DNA of 64,000 nt from Actinomyces sp. oral taxon 414 (lineage in GTDB: Bacteria; Actinomycetota; Actinomycetes; Actinomycetales; Actinomycetaceae): positions 1,116,001-1,180,000 of the forward strand of contig NZ_CP012590.1 in assembly GCF_001278845.1 (NCBI RefSeq), read 5' to 3'. Position numbers and translations under genes: made by a program. The notes beneath the pieces are model-generated. The model saw only the letters and a program-made list of their open reading frames with translations. It searched no databases and was not told the origin of the DNA. Below, one piece after another: positions 16,966 through 25,481 of the stretch (position 1 is its first letter; each line of letters starts with the position of its first letter).

Positions 16966-18466
16966 GGCTCTTCGCATTTGAGGGTGTGGTAGGCGGGGCC
17001 AATCGGATTCTTAGGCGGTTGCCATCAGGTGGTCCTTGAGGCGTCCGGCGTGGATGAGGCTGCGGATGGTGTAGTGGGTGAGGTTTCTGAATCCCAGGGC
17101 GATGCCGCGCAGGTGCCCTGGGCGTCCGTTGACCGCTTGGCGTGGGGCCGTTGGAGGTGCCAGGTCTATCGAAGTAGGTCAGGATGTCGGCGCTGCGCTC
17201 GGTCAGGGTCCGGGCCAGCTCGGTGATCTCCTCCAGCCCGGTCGGGACGGCCTGCCTCAGGGAGCTGATGAGCCGTTGCATCAGGAACTTCCCCAGGCCC
17301 GGGTCCTGGGCGCGGTAGGCCCGGGGTCAGGCGCTGGTGGACGCCCCAGGTGGCCTTGACCGGGGCGTTGCGCTCGTCGGCGAAGAGGTTCTCCAGGCGC
17401 TGGGCCTGGGCGTCGGTGAGCAGGTCGGCGCCTGTCAGCAGTGTGCGCCGGGCCCGGTGGAGGGGGTCGTTCTTGCGGCCCCGACGGCCGGTGGTCTCGC
17501 GCTGGACGCGGCGGCGGCACTCGTCGAGCCTGTTTCCTGACAGGGACACGACGTGGAAGGGGTCCATCACCGCATGGGCCTTGGGCAGCTCCTCGCCGGC
17601 GGTGCTCTTGAACCCGGTGAAGCCGTCCATGGCCACCACCTCGACCTTCTGCCTCCAGGACTCGTCCCGGGCGGCGAGCCAGGTCTTGAGGACCTTCTTG
17701 GACCGGCCCGGGGTCATGTCCAGTAGGCGGGCCGGGCCGGTCCGGTCGCGCACGGGGGTCAGGTCGATGATCACCGTGACGTACTTATCGCCCCGCTTGG
17801 TGTGGCGCCACACATGCTCGTCGACACCGAGGACCTCCACGCCGTCGAAGCGATGGGGATCGTCCAGCAGCGTGGCCTGAGCGCTTGCCAGGATCGCGGT
17901 GTTGGCGGTGTGCCAGGAGATCCCCAGCGCCGCAGCCACCCGGGAGATCGACATGCACTCCAGCCCCAGGGCCCGCAGCCCCCACTTCACCGCCGAGCGG
18001 GTCAAACGGGCTCTGGGCTCAGCCAGCCGGTTCGTGTCCTGCCGCCACACCCGCCGGCAGTGCCGGCAGGCGAAGCGCCGCACACGCACCACCAGCTCGG
18101 TGGGCCGCCAGGCCACCGGCACGTGCGCCAGGCGCCGGGCCACCGTCCCCCGAGCCGCCCCCTGCGCCCCGCACACCTTGCAGAAGGGATCCTCCAAGCC
18201 GATGGGCATGCGGCACTCGATCACCGCCCGCTGCGCCGTCAGGAACTGACCCACCGCGGTCAGTCCCAGGGCCTCCAGGCCCAGGAAGGTCGTCAAGTCG
18301 GGGCGGGAGAAGGTAGTCTCAGACATGTCGAGGTCTCTCTGATGGCGTGTGTAGCAGCCCCCATCATCGGGGGACCTCGACCCCCACCCGCGCAACGACG
18401 CACCCACCCAACCCCGCCTAAGAATCCGATTGGCCCCGCCTACCACACCCTCAAATGCGAAGAGCC
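16966..18466 (-). mobile_element. ISL3-family insertion sequence with 8-bp target duplication
   Basis: A 1501-bp element with 53-bp near-identical terminal inverted repeats (left 16966-17018, beginning GGCTCTTCGCATTTGAG; right 18414-18466). GGTAATGG flanks both ends (16958-16965 and 18467-18474), an 8-bp target duplication typical of ISL3. Ends are intact, but the transposase inside is frameshifted twice. Confidence 0.94.
17011..18326 (-). pseudogene. ISL3-family transposase, double frameshift
   Basis: Starts at ATG 18326 (MSETTFSRPDLTTFLGL). It has the N-terminal zinc-finger-like CKVCG and CRHCRRVW, then the DDE domain (EVLGVDEHVWRHTKRG, VVAMDGFTGF, AHAVMDPFHVV). The frame is lost near 17320, where an extra G (CCCCGGG) moves the continuation RAQDPGLGKFLMQRLISSL to another frame. 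It is lost again near 17130, where an extra C moves NGRPGHLRGIALGFRNL. The natural end is TAA at 17011. With both frames restored the length suits ISL3. As read it would not give an active enzyme. Confidence 0.88.
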
Positions 18467-18642
18467 GGTAATGGTCCCTCCGTCAGGACAATCCATGCAT
18501 CTTTTCGATGAGGGATCTGTCGGGAGGCGGCAGCGTGGCGACTCTCATTGTGTCGGCATCCGGAGATAGAATTTGTGCAGAGACGGCAACGTCGCTGCTC
18601 GCCGGGGACGACTAACCGGGTGGGAGGAGATGAGGGGCATGT

Positions 18643-18672
18643 GGCCAGTAATCATCTTGATGATTACTGACC
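18643..18672. promoter_or_regulatory. 30-bp near-perfect palindrome (operator candidate)
   Basis: GGCCAGTAATCATC (18643-18656) and GATGATTACTGACC (18659-18672) are reverse complements with one mismatch around TT. It lies 72 bp upstream of the DUF4411 start and just before a short upstream frame, as expected for a toxin-antitoxin operator. Confidence 0.5.
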
Positions 18673-18744
18673 ATACCTGATGAACGCCCGAATTCCGATG
18701 GCGAAGCAGATGATCGACAAATACCACAGGACCGAGGGCCTCGA

Positions 18745-19131
18745 ATGATATGCACCTTGGGCACCAATATGCTCATAAATATAGTGAATCGATATCCGAG
18801 AGACCTGTTCGCCTCTCTTTGGGGGTCGGTGGAAGGCGCTGTCGCCAGTGGTGAGATATGTGTGTGCGAAGTTATTCTGAAGGAGTTGGAGCGCGGAGAC
18901 GACGACCTCGCTCGATGGGTGAAGAACGTGCCCGGATTAGTCTGCAGAACGACGGACGATGAAATGATAACAGCGGCGGGGATCTCCTCCGCCCACCCGG
19001 ACTGGGTGCGAGGAGAGAAGAACTACGGCGATCCGTTCATCATGGCCCACGTGAAAGCGGAAGGCTCACTACAAAAACCGGTAGAGTTTTCACCTTTGAT
19101 GGTGAGCAGGTCTTCTGAGGAGGACGCGTAA
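18745..19131 (+). pseudogene. DUF4411 (PIN-like toxin) N-terminal part, interrupted
   Basis: The first 108 residues resemble DUF4411 proteins, PIN-fold toxins of toxin-antitoxin pairs: NMLINIVNRYPRDLFASLW, then VILKELERGDDDLARWVK, then YGDPFIMAHVKAEG. The usual first acidic residue of the nuclease site appears replaced (LGTNML where DTN is expected). From AAGGCTCA (19061-19068) the frame reads unrelated sequence to a TAA at 19131. The missing C-terminus is at 22003-22145 behind a second AAGGCTCA. The ATG overlaps the stop of a short upstream frame (ATGA at 18745), as in antitoxin-toxin operons. Assignment is by eye. Confidence 0.6.
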
Positions 19132-19709
19132 TGGAGGAGATACGGCTGGGGTCGATCGAGTGGGGCGTCGTGACGGCCCATAACCCCTGGGGTCTGGGTG
19201 TGCGTCTGGAGGAGTCCGGCGATGAGGGGGTCATGGTTCTGAGCTCCATTCACGACGACCCGCGATACTGCGACTCGGAGTACTGGCCCGACGTGGGGGC
19301 GCGCATCCGGGTGCGCAGGTACATCTACGGGGCTCCCGATGACGAGGTACGCCTGACCAGTTGCGAGAGCGCCATGGAAGGCCTGGTGGGCGGGTACGAC
19401 CCGCCGCGCCAGTACCCGCCCCCGGAGGGGTCCGGTCCGGCCCAGGAGGGCACGGTCGTCGCCCACCGCGACTGGGGCGTGGAGGTGCGCCTGGACTCCG
19501 GGCAGATCGGGCAGCTGAGGGACACGCTCATGCAGGAGAGTTTCGATCCCGTCCCCGAAGAGCGCTGGCCCGGAATCGGCGAGCGGGTCCGCATCCGGCC
19601 CCTGGGCCTCTGGCCCGACGGCAGCCTGCGACTGAGCGGCAGACCCCGCTTCGTCGACCGGCCACCCGACCCGCCTTGGATCTCCCCGCGCGCAACGGAG
19701 GACGCGTAA
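19131..19709 (+). CDS. Two-repeat protein with S1-like beta modules
   Basis: A 192-residue protein built from two copies of a module of about 65 residues. Copy 1 (about 8-78) reads WGVVTAHNPWGLGVRL then WPDVGARIRVRRY; copy 2 (about 105-170) reads GTVVAHRDWGVEVRLDSG then WPGIGERVRIRP. The G-x-V/WG-V-x-L/ G-x-x-V-x-V pattern recalls S1/OB-fold domains, by eye only. TAATG links it to the broken DUF4411 frame. Both lie in the 2.9-kb insertion. Such small duplicated-domain proteins are often immunity or stand-alone accessory proteins; function unknown. Confidence 0.7.
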   Translation: MEEIRLGSIEWGVVTAHNPWGLGVRLEESGDEGVMVLSSIHDDPRYCDSEYWPDVGARIRVRRYIYGAPDDEVRLTSCESAMEGLVGGYDPPRQYPPPEGSGPAQEGTVVAHRDWGVEVRLDSGQIGQLRDTLMQESFDPVPEERWPGIGERVRIRPLGLWPDGSLRLSGRPRFVDRPPDPPWISPRATEDA

Positions 19710-19828
19710 CCCACCGCGGTGCTGGTGGTAGTCGCTCTCGGCGGCGGGCGGCTGTTCGTCGGGGATCGGCGCGGTGGTGGGTGCAGGCCCTTGTAGGAGT
19801 GGGTCGGCCCGTCAGGGCTGGATCGTCC

Positions 19829-20530
19829 TCAGTCCTGCCCCGCTGGGGGCAATGGGGCGTACCACTCGACGCCGGTGAGGAGAATGCGGGTGTTCACGTC
19901 TCCTTCCCAGTTGACGTCTATGCCGTGTTCCCGGAGGATCGGGATGACGACGGTTCTCATCAGTTTGATGGTCGTGGCGTCGTGGAGTTCCTCGCGCTGG
20001 GAACTGCTCAGGGCCTTGTACTCCTCCTCGCTGATGTGGGCGGGCCAGAAGATGCCGTAGCTGAGGTAGGTGCTGCCGCTCTCCGCGAGTCTCTCGGTGT
20101 CCTGCTGGTGAAAGAACACGTACCCCAGGTCGTCCCGGTCGCCCTCGATCTCCGCATGCCCGCAGGTGTTGCAGCAGGAGAAATCCGGCTCCGCGACGAC
20201 ATGGGCCCTCCCCAGCGCCTCGAAGGCCCGGTTCAGCTTGCCGGCGGGCACCTCCCCGAATCCCGCCTGCTGGGCGCGGCGCGCATCGATCAGGTACTGG
20301 GCGATGGCGCGGCACTGCTCCTCGGACAGCGTGCCACCGCCGTCCTCGTCCTTCTCGTCCTCCACGGCGCGGGCGATCTCGTAGGCATGGTCGTCGATGC
20401 TGTCGTCCCCTCTCACGAGCCGCATCCAGATCATGTCGCGGATGTACTCCTCGAGTTCGGGATCGACCGCGCCCCCGAGCAGCTCGTCGGGGATTTTCAG
20501 TCCATCGGGCTGGGTGTTCAGTTCAGTCAT
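19829..20530 (-). CDS. DUF6891-like protein
   Basis: A 233-residue soluble acidic protein with the motif FSCCNTCGHAEIEGD near the middle, followed by GYVFFHQQDTERLAESG and YLSYGIFWP. This is the pattern of the actinobacterial DUF6891 family as far as I recall it. The cysteine cluster may bind metal. The last third (TRILLTGVEWYAPLPP) fits the family end. ATG 20530 (MTELNTQPDG) is preferred over an upstream in-frame start. It is within the inserted segment and not in an operon. No function is known. Confidence 0.65.
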   Translation of the reverse strand: MTELNTQPDGLKIPDELLGGAVDPELEEYIRDMIWMRLVRGDDSIDDHAYEIARAVEDEKDEDGGGTLSEEQCRAIAQYLIDARRAQQAGFGEVPAGKLNRAFEALGRAHVVAEPDFSCCNTCGHAEIEGDRDDLGYVFFHQQDTERLAESGSTYLSYGIFWPAHISEEEYKALSSSQREELHDATTIKLMRTVVIPILREHGIDVNWEGDVNTRILLTGVEWYAPLPPAGQD

Positions 20531-20709
20531 GACCGAGACCCTAACAACCGCCGCCGACAAGAAGTGAGGCCGGGCAGCAGCGGGTCGGCGAAGTCGACAC
20601 CTGGTTGTCCGATGTCCGGGGTTGTCGGCGTGTTGGCGCGGGTGCGACGCGGCTCCGCCGGGACGATGGGCGGTGCCCGATCATCCTCGCCGCCGGGGGC
20701 CGCGCCGCC

Positions 20710-20850
20710 ATGTCATCATCCACCACAACCATCCTGTCACGCCGGCCTCTGGTCAGTGTCCTTCGGGATGTGACCAATCCTCGCCATCGGCGGGGCGTGC
20801 ACCGCGCCCTGCCCACGATCCTGTCCCTGGCTGTGACGGGGGCTCTGGCG
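20710..20850 (+). pseudogene. ISAs1-family transposase N-terminal remnant
   Basis: About 45 residues, LVSVLRDVTNPRHRRGVH then LPTILSLAVTGALA, match the start of ISAs1-family transposases (the DDE-associated N-terminal region, usually D-P-R-x-x-R-G-x-R-H/Y-x-L-x-x-I-L-x-L). The DDE domain is absent; the reading then enters the leader of the pentapeptide gene. No inverted repeats were found. Confidence 0.6.
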
Positions 20851-20986
20851 ATCCAGACAGGGTTGGGGGAGATGAGCGATACGCCTGCTGGTGCGCGACC
20901 TGCGAATTGCCCGCGTCCGGAACCTGGCGGCGGGGCTTATGGGTCGTGGGGTCGTGCCGGTGATTGGAATTCGGAGGGGTGCTGTC

Positions 20987-21712
20987 ATGGAGGTCGTTGA
21001 GCTGCCCAACGGGCTCGGGTCGAAGTTGAGGGCCGTCGAGGGGCTGGTGGTGGGTGAGGACTGGTCGGGCACGGGGGTCGAGCGCTTCGGCACGACGAGC
21101 ACGCGTTTCGAGCGCTGCCGGTTCGAGCGGATGAGGGTCAAGCAGTTCACCGCCGGCGGGGCGGGTCGGTTCGCCGAGTTCGTCGACTGCTCCTTCGACC
21201 GGTCGCACCTGTCCTTCAGCCCCGCCGGACGGACCAGGTTCGTGCGCTGTTCGTTCCGCCGGGCGCGGCTGGTGGACTTCCGCGTCAACCCCGTGGACCT
21301 GATCGACTGCGACTTCACGGGCGCCGATGTGCGCCGGAGCATCTTCTGGGGAGCGTTGGACGACTACAAGCGCAGGAGGGAGCCCGATCTCAGGGTCCGC
21401 AACGATATTCGGGGCAATGACTTCTCCGGGGCGACCCTGGTGGACACCTCCTTCCGGCGGGGCGTGGACCTGACGCTCCAGCGCCTTCCCGCCGGCGAGG
21501 ACTACGCGCTGGCCCTGGACGGGGCCGCCGCCCTGGACCGGGTGCGGGCACTGGTCGACACCTGGGACCGGGAGAACCGCCGTGAAGCCCTGGGCCGGGT
21601 CGAGATCTGGCGGAGCGACCTCGACGGCGGCCAGGAGCACCTGTTCGTCTGCCGCCCCAAGATGAAGGATCTCGCCGGCTGGCCCGCCATCAGGAGAGCC
21701 ATCAACGGTTAG
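20987..21712 (+). CDS. Pentapeptide-repeat-like protein
   Basis: A 241-residue protein whose central part (about 25-165) shows phenylalanine-centred units such as TRFERCRFERMRVKQF, FVDCSFDRSHL, RFVRCSFRRARLVDF, DCDFTGADVRRSIFWG and NDFSGATLVDTSFRRG. These fit a right-handed quadrilateral beta-helix of pentapeptide repeats with degenerate A(D/N)LxX units. The C-terminal 70 residues are helical and unrelated. ATG 20987 has CGGAGGGG 7 nt upstream, so it is preferred over longer frames. Pentapeptide proteins can shield gyrase or act as scaffolds; nothing here decides. Confidence 0.75.
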   Translation: MEVVELPNGLGSKLRAVEGLVVGEDWSGTGVERFGTTSTRFERCRFERMRVKQFTAGGAGRFAEFVDCSFDRSHLSFSPAGRTRFVRCSFRRARLVDFRVNPVDLIDCDFTGADVRRSIFWGALDDYKRRREPDLRVRNDIRGNDFSGATLVDTSFRRGVDLTLQRLPAGEDYALALDGAAALDRVRALVDTWDRENRREALGRVEIWRSDLDGGQEHLFVCRPKMKDLAGWPAIRRAING

Positions 21713-22013
21713 CCGTGCGCCATCGATAGCCGCGAGATCGGGGCGTATCAATACCGCTCCTGCCGCCGCCCGCCCCCGCCGCGGAGTATCGGGCGGCCGC
21801 CCCGAATCTCCCGGGTTGGACGGGGATGGGTCTAATGAGCCCTTCTCACCAGGAAGACCCCCGGACTGGCCAGGATCGGAGTGATAACGCGGGAGGACCC
21901 CGGGACGGCGCGGGGCGGTTCAACACCCGCGCCCACCCATCATTCCCGCACCATCGCGCCGATCCTGGCCCCTTAGCCACCGTTCCTGGTGAGAAAGGCT
22001 CAATCCAATCATT
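21713..22013. other. Gene-free spacer holding an inverted-repeat element
   Basis: No gene is seen. It contains the 165-bp element 21837-22001 that abuts the C-terminal DUF4411 fragment. Confidence 0.6.
21837..22001. repeat. 165-bp segment bounded by 19-bp inverted repeats
   Basis: GAGCCCTTCTCACCAGGAA (21837-21855) pairs with 21983-22001 with one mismatch. The right repeat ends inside the AAGGCTCA copy that borders the DUF4411 C-terminal fragment. This looks like a small non-autonomous element. Confidence 0.75.
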
Positions 22014-22145
22014 GTGACCGAGGAGGCGCGCAAGGGCCCGGGCACAATCGACAAGAACCAGAAGATCCCCAATATCGCCGAGGAGCACCGCATCACCTGC
22101 ATCGACTTCCTCGACCTGCTCCGGGCCCGGGGCTGGAGGTTCTGA
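22003..22145 (+). pseudogene. DUF4411 C-terminal fragment
   Basis: The frame IIVTEEARKGPGTIDKNQK then IPNIAEEHRITCIDFLDLL and RGWRF, ending at TGA 22143-22145, has the features of DUF4411 C-termini (V-T-E-E, K-I-P-x-x-x-x-x-x-x-I, L-L-R-x-x-G-W-x-F). Joining it to the N-terminal part at 19068 through the shared AAGGCTCA, with one C restored (TCCCA for TCCA), reads AEGSIPIIVTEEARKG, an unbroken family sequence. No start codon is needed, since it is a fragment. The GTG at 22014 could look like a start but is probably not one. Confidence 0.6.
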
Positions 22146-22245
22146 CTCCGCCGGACCCCGGGTGGGGCCCGGATCACGTTTCGCGCCCCGGGTACGGGCG
22201 CTCGACGGCGGAGGCGCCCGCGACGCGACGCGGTAGGTTGGGCGC

Positions 22246-23442
22246 ATGTCTCAGAGCGCCGTGCCGAGCCAGCAGTCCGCAAGCCCTGTTCCCGCCGCCG
22301 GATCGGGCGGGGCGCGCAAACCGCGCGTCGCCGTCGTCTTCGGCGGCCGCAGCGGCGAGCACACCATCTCCTGCGCCACCGCCGCCGGGGTCCTGTCCGC
22401 CATAGACCGCGACCGCTTCGACGTCGTCCCCGTGGGCATCACCCCCGCCGGCCAGTGGGTGCTGGTCGACGACGACCCCGGCGCCCTCGCCCTGAGCGAC
22501 GACCGCCCGCCCGTCGAGATCACCGCCGAGGGTCTGGGCCGCGGTGAGCTCACCGTGCGCCCGGGCGGGGGCCCGGGCTCCGCCCTCATCCTCTCCGCCG
22601 GTTCGGGTCCGGCTCTCCTGGGCGAGGTCGACGTCGTCCTGCCCCTGCTCCACGGCCCCTACGGGGAGGACGGCACCCTCCAGGGCATGCTGGAGATGCT
22701 GTCCATCCCCTACGTCGGCTGCGGCGTGCTGGCCAGCGCCGCCGGCATGGACAAGCAGGTCACCAAGGTGCTGCTCAACGCGGCCGGCATCCCCACGGCC
22801 CCGCACGTCGTCGTCACCCCGCGCCGCTGGGAGGGGGACCGCGAGCTCATCCTCGACGCCTGCGAATCCCTCGACTACCCCCTGTTCGTCAAGCCCGCCC
22901 GCGCCGGCTCCTCCCTGGGCATCACCAAGGTGGAGCGCCGCGAGGACCTGCCGGGCGCCATCGAGACCGCCCGCCGGGTCGACCCCAAGGTCCTGGTGGA
23001 GTCGGGCGTGCTGGGCCGCGAGATCGAGGTCGCCGTCCTGGGCGGGCGCGACGGGGGCGCCCCGCGGGTGGCCGAGCCCGGCGAGATCGTCATGGACGCC
23101 GCCCACGGCGCCGGCGAGTTCTACGACTACCAGACCAAGTACCTGGCGCACGACGCCGTCCAGATGGTCTGCCCCGCCCGCATCACCCCCGCCGAGCGCG
23201 AGCTGCTCATGGCCACCGCCTCCGCCGCCTTCGACGCCCTGGGCGGCGAGGGCCTCATGCGCGTGGACTTCTTCCTCACCCCCCGCGGCGAGGCGGTGGT
23301 CAACGAGGTCAACACCATGCCGGGCTTCACGCCCTTCTCCATGTACCCCTACATGTGGCGGGTCTCGGGCATGGGCTACACCGAGCTCGTCACCGAGCTC
23401 ATCGACCTGGCCCTGGAGCGGCCCCGGGACGTCAATCGGTGA
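22246..23442 (+). CDS. ddl: D-alanine--D-alanine ligase
   Basis: An ATP-grasp enzyme that makes D-Ala-D-Ala for peptidoglycan. The 398 residues contain VVFGGRSGEHTISC, LHGPYGEDGTLQGMLEML, YPLFVKPARAGSSLGI, VNEVNTMPGFTPFSMYP and the metal-binding MRVDFF. All match Ddl. Its GTGA overlap with thiL couples the two. In related genomes it lies next to gpsA; the accessory island separates them here. The ATG start is 245 bp after the last sign of accessory DNA. Confidence 0.97.
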   Translation: MSQSAVPSQQSASPVPAAGSGGARKPRVAVVFGGRSGEHTISCATAAGVLSAIDRDRFDVVPVGITPAGQWVLVDDDPGALALSDDRPPVEITAEGLGRGELTVRPGGGPGSALILSAGSGPALLGEVDVVLPLLHGPYGEDGTLQGMLEMLSIPYVGCGVLASAAGMDKQVTKVLLNAAGIPTAPHVVVTPRRWEGDRELILDACESLDYPLFVKPARAGSSLGITKVERREDLPGAIETARRVDPKVLVESGVLGREIEVAVLGGRDGGAPRVAEPGEIVMDAAHGAGEFYDYQTKYLAHDAVQMVCPARITPAERELLMATASAAFDALGGEGLMRVDFFLTPRGEAVVNEVNTMPGFTPFSMYPYMWRVSGMGYTELVTELIDLALERPRDVNR

Positions 23443-24599
23443 GTGGACCCGTCGTCGCCGACCTCGGCGAGGCGGGGCTCCTCGCCCGCATCACCCCGCT
23501 CCTGCCCTCCGGCCGTGACGTCCTGGTGGGCCCGGGGGACGACTGCGCGGTCCTGGCCGCCCCCGACGGGCGCTACTGCGTAAGCACCGACGTGCTCGTC
23601 GAGGGCCGCCACTTCCGCACCGACTGGTCGAGCGGGTTCGACGTCGGGGCCCGCGCCGCCGCCCAGAACCTGGCCGATATCGCCGCCATGGGCGCCCGAC
23701 CGGTCGCGCTCGTCGCGTGCCTGGTGCTGCCGGGCGCCACGCCGGTGGACTGGGTCGTCGACCTGGCCCGCGGCATGGCGCTGCGCTGTCGCGAGGCGGG
23801 CGCCGCCGTCGTCGGCGGGGACCTCAGCGCGGGGGAGGGTCTGGTCGTGGCCGTTACCGTCCACGGCGATTTGGAGGGGCGGGCGCCGGTACTGCGCTCG
23901 GGCGCCCGCCCCGGTCAGGCGCTGGTCCTCGCCGGGGCGCCGGGGCGCGCCGCCGCCGGGCTGGCCCTGCTCGAGGCCGGGTGGGGCCGGCGGGACGACG
24001 ACGAAGCCGGTCTCGCCGGGGCCGCCGCGGTCCCCGAGACCGCCGCGGTCGCTGGGGCCGACGCCGCCCTCGCCCTGGCCGAGGACTGCGCGGCCGTCTT
24101 CCGCGCCCCGCGCCCGCCGCTGAAGGCGGGCCCGGCCCTGGCGGGGATCGGTGCGAGCGCCATGATGGACGTGTCGGACTCCCTCGTGCGCGACTGCGGC
24201 CGCATTGCGCTCGCCTCCGGCGTTGTCATCGACATCGACGACCCCGACGACGACTGCGTCGCCCTGGCCGCCGACCGCGCGGAGCTGGAGGGCGTGGTCG
24301 CCCTCGTGCTGGAGGCGCGGAGCGCCGCCCGCGGGACCGACGCCGCCCGCGGGACCGGCGCCGCCGGCGGGACCGGCGGCATCCGGCCCGATCCGCGCGA
24401 AACGGCCCGCAACTGGGTGCTCACCGGGGGAGAGGACCACGGCATGCTCGCGACCGTCCCCGCCGACGCCGCCCGGTCCCTGCCGGAGGGTGCCCGGGTC
24501 ATAGGCCGGGTCCGGCGGGCTGGCGGAGCGGGCCCGGGCGTGCTCGTCGGAACGCGCCCCTGGAGCGGTGCGCAGGGCTGGGATCACTTCCGGGCCTGA
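23439..24599 (+). CDS. thiL: Thiamine-monophosphate kinase
   Basis: Phosphorylates thiamine monophosphate to the pyrophosphate cofactor. The 386-residue PurM-like enzyme shows VGPGDDCAVLAAPDGRYC, VSTDVLVEGRHFR, QNLADIAAMGARP, VGGDLSAGEG and the late TGGEDHGML. GTG 23439 overlaps the ddl stop. Residues about 285-320 hold an Ala/Gly/Thr/Arg-rich insert with repeated RGT units, absent from typical ThiL. Confidence 0.95.
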   Translation: MSGPVVADLGEAGLLARITPLLPSGRDVLVGPGDDCAVLAAPDGRYCVSTDVLVEGRHFRTDWSSGFDVGARAAAQNLADIAAMGARPVALVACLVLPGATPVDWVVDLARGMALRCREAGAAVVGGDLSAGEGLVVAVTVHGDLEGRAPVLRSGARPGQALVLAGAPGRAAAGLALLEAGWGRRDDDEAGLAGAAAVPETAAVAGADAALALAEDCAAVFRAPRPPLKAGPALAGIGASAMMDVSDSLVRDCGRIALASGVVIDIDDPDDDCVALAADRAELEGVVALVLEARSAARGTDAARGTGAAGGTGGIRPDPRETARNWVLTGGEDHGMLATVPADAARSLPEGARVIGRVRRAGGAGPGVLVGTRPWSGAQGWDHFRA

Positions 24600-24814
24600 C
24601 GCTCGGGCGCGGGGCCGCGGACTGCCGCACCAGGCGGACCCGGACTGCGACGTCGCAGCGACCAGATGCTAACGAATTAGCGGCGACATCTCGTCGGGGT
24701 CATTACCGACCGACCGTCAGTTCTATACAAGAAATTGTACTTTTGAGAAGATCGGGGCGACGAGACAATACTTGCGTCCCCTGTGCCTGACCTGTGCAAG
24801 AACGAGGAGTTGCG
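24600..24814. other. AT-richer control region before the response-regulator gene
   Basis: TACAA-GAAA-TTGTA (24726-24739) is a short palindrome about 75 bp before the start. The region is clearly less GC-rich than its surroundings, as expected for a promoter. Confidence 0.4.
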
Positions 24815-25468
24815 ATGACGCCCCCCGCTACGTCCCGAACCGTCACAATCATCGACGACCACCAGGTGATCAGCCTCGGTGTGCGGAGCGCCCTGCTCGA
24901 CACCGGCGCGGCCGCCGAGGCCATATGGCTCCCCGCGGTGGATCCGGCCCGGATCCCGGCCGGCTCCGTCGTCGTGCTCGACCTGCGCCTGAACGACGGC
25001 TCCAGCCCCCACGACAACATCACGGCGCTGTCCGGGGCCGGTCACCCCGTCGTCGTGTACACCTCCGCGGAGAACCCGTGCCTCGTCCGCGAGGCCATTG
25101 CGGCCGGGGCCCTGACGATCGTGCGCAAATCCGCCCCCCTGGACGAACTCGTGGAAGCCGTGCGCGCCGCGGCGGACGGCGAGTCGGTGCCCAGCCCGGA
25201 CTGGGCATCGGCCCTGGACGCCGACGAGGACTTCGTCGCCAGGCACCTGACGAGCACGGAGGCGGGGGTGCTCACGCACTACGCCTCCGGGGCGACCTCG
25301 GGAGTCGTGGCCCGCGAGATGGGTCTGGCGCTGTCCACCGTCAACACCTACGTCACCCGCATCCGCAACAAGTACCGCGCGGCCGGCAGACCAGTGCACT
25401 CGCGCGTCGATCTGTTCCGCCGCGCGGTCGAGGACGGGCTCCTGCCCTGCGTGTGCTGCTGCTCATGA
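24815..25468 (+). CDS. LuxR-type (NarL-like) response regulator with cysteine-rich tail
   Basis: A 217-residue response regulator. The receiver domain has the acidic pair in IIDDHQVISLG, the phospho-acceptor Asp in VVVLDLRLNDGS and the Lys in IVRKSAPL. The C-terminal HTH is LTSTEAGVLTHYASGATSG then VVAREMGLALSTVNTYVTRI. ATG 24815 follows GAGGAG. The protein ends C-V-C-C-C-S (Cys212, 214-216), most unusual for this family. The sensor kinase begins 13 nt downstream, so the pair is an operon. Target genes are unknown. Confidence 0.92.
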   Translation: MTPPATSRTVTIIDDHQVISLGVRSALLDTGAAAEAIWLPAVDPARIPAGSVVVLDLRLNDGSSPHDNITALSGAGHPVVVYTSAENPCLVREAIAAGALTIVRKSAPLDELVEAVRAAADGESVPSPDWASALDADEDFVARHLTSTEAGVLTHYASGATSGVVAREMGLALSTVNTYVTRIRNKYRAAGRPVHSRVDLFRRAVEDGLLPCVCCCS

Positions 25469-25481
25469 CGGTCGTGCGTCC

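Noticed and set aside
22014-22145. Independent small gene starting at GTG 22014
   Set aside because: Its sequence fits the C-terminus of a DUF4411 protein and there is no ribosome-binding site, so a fragment is the simpler reading.
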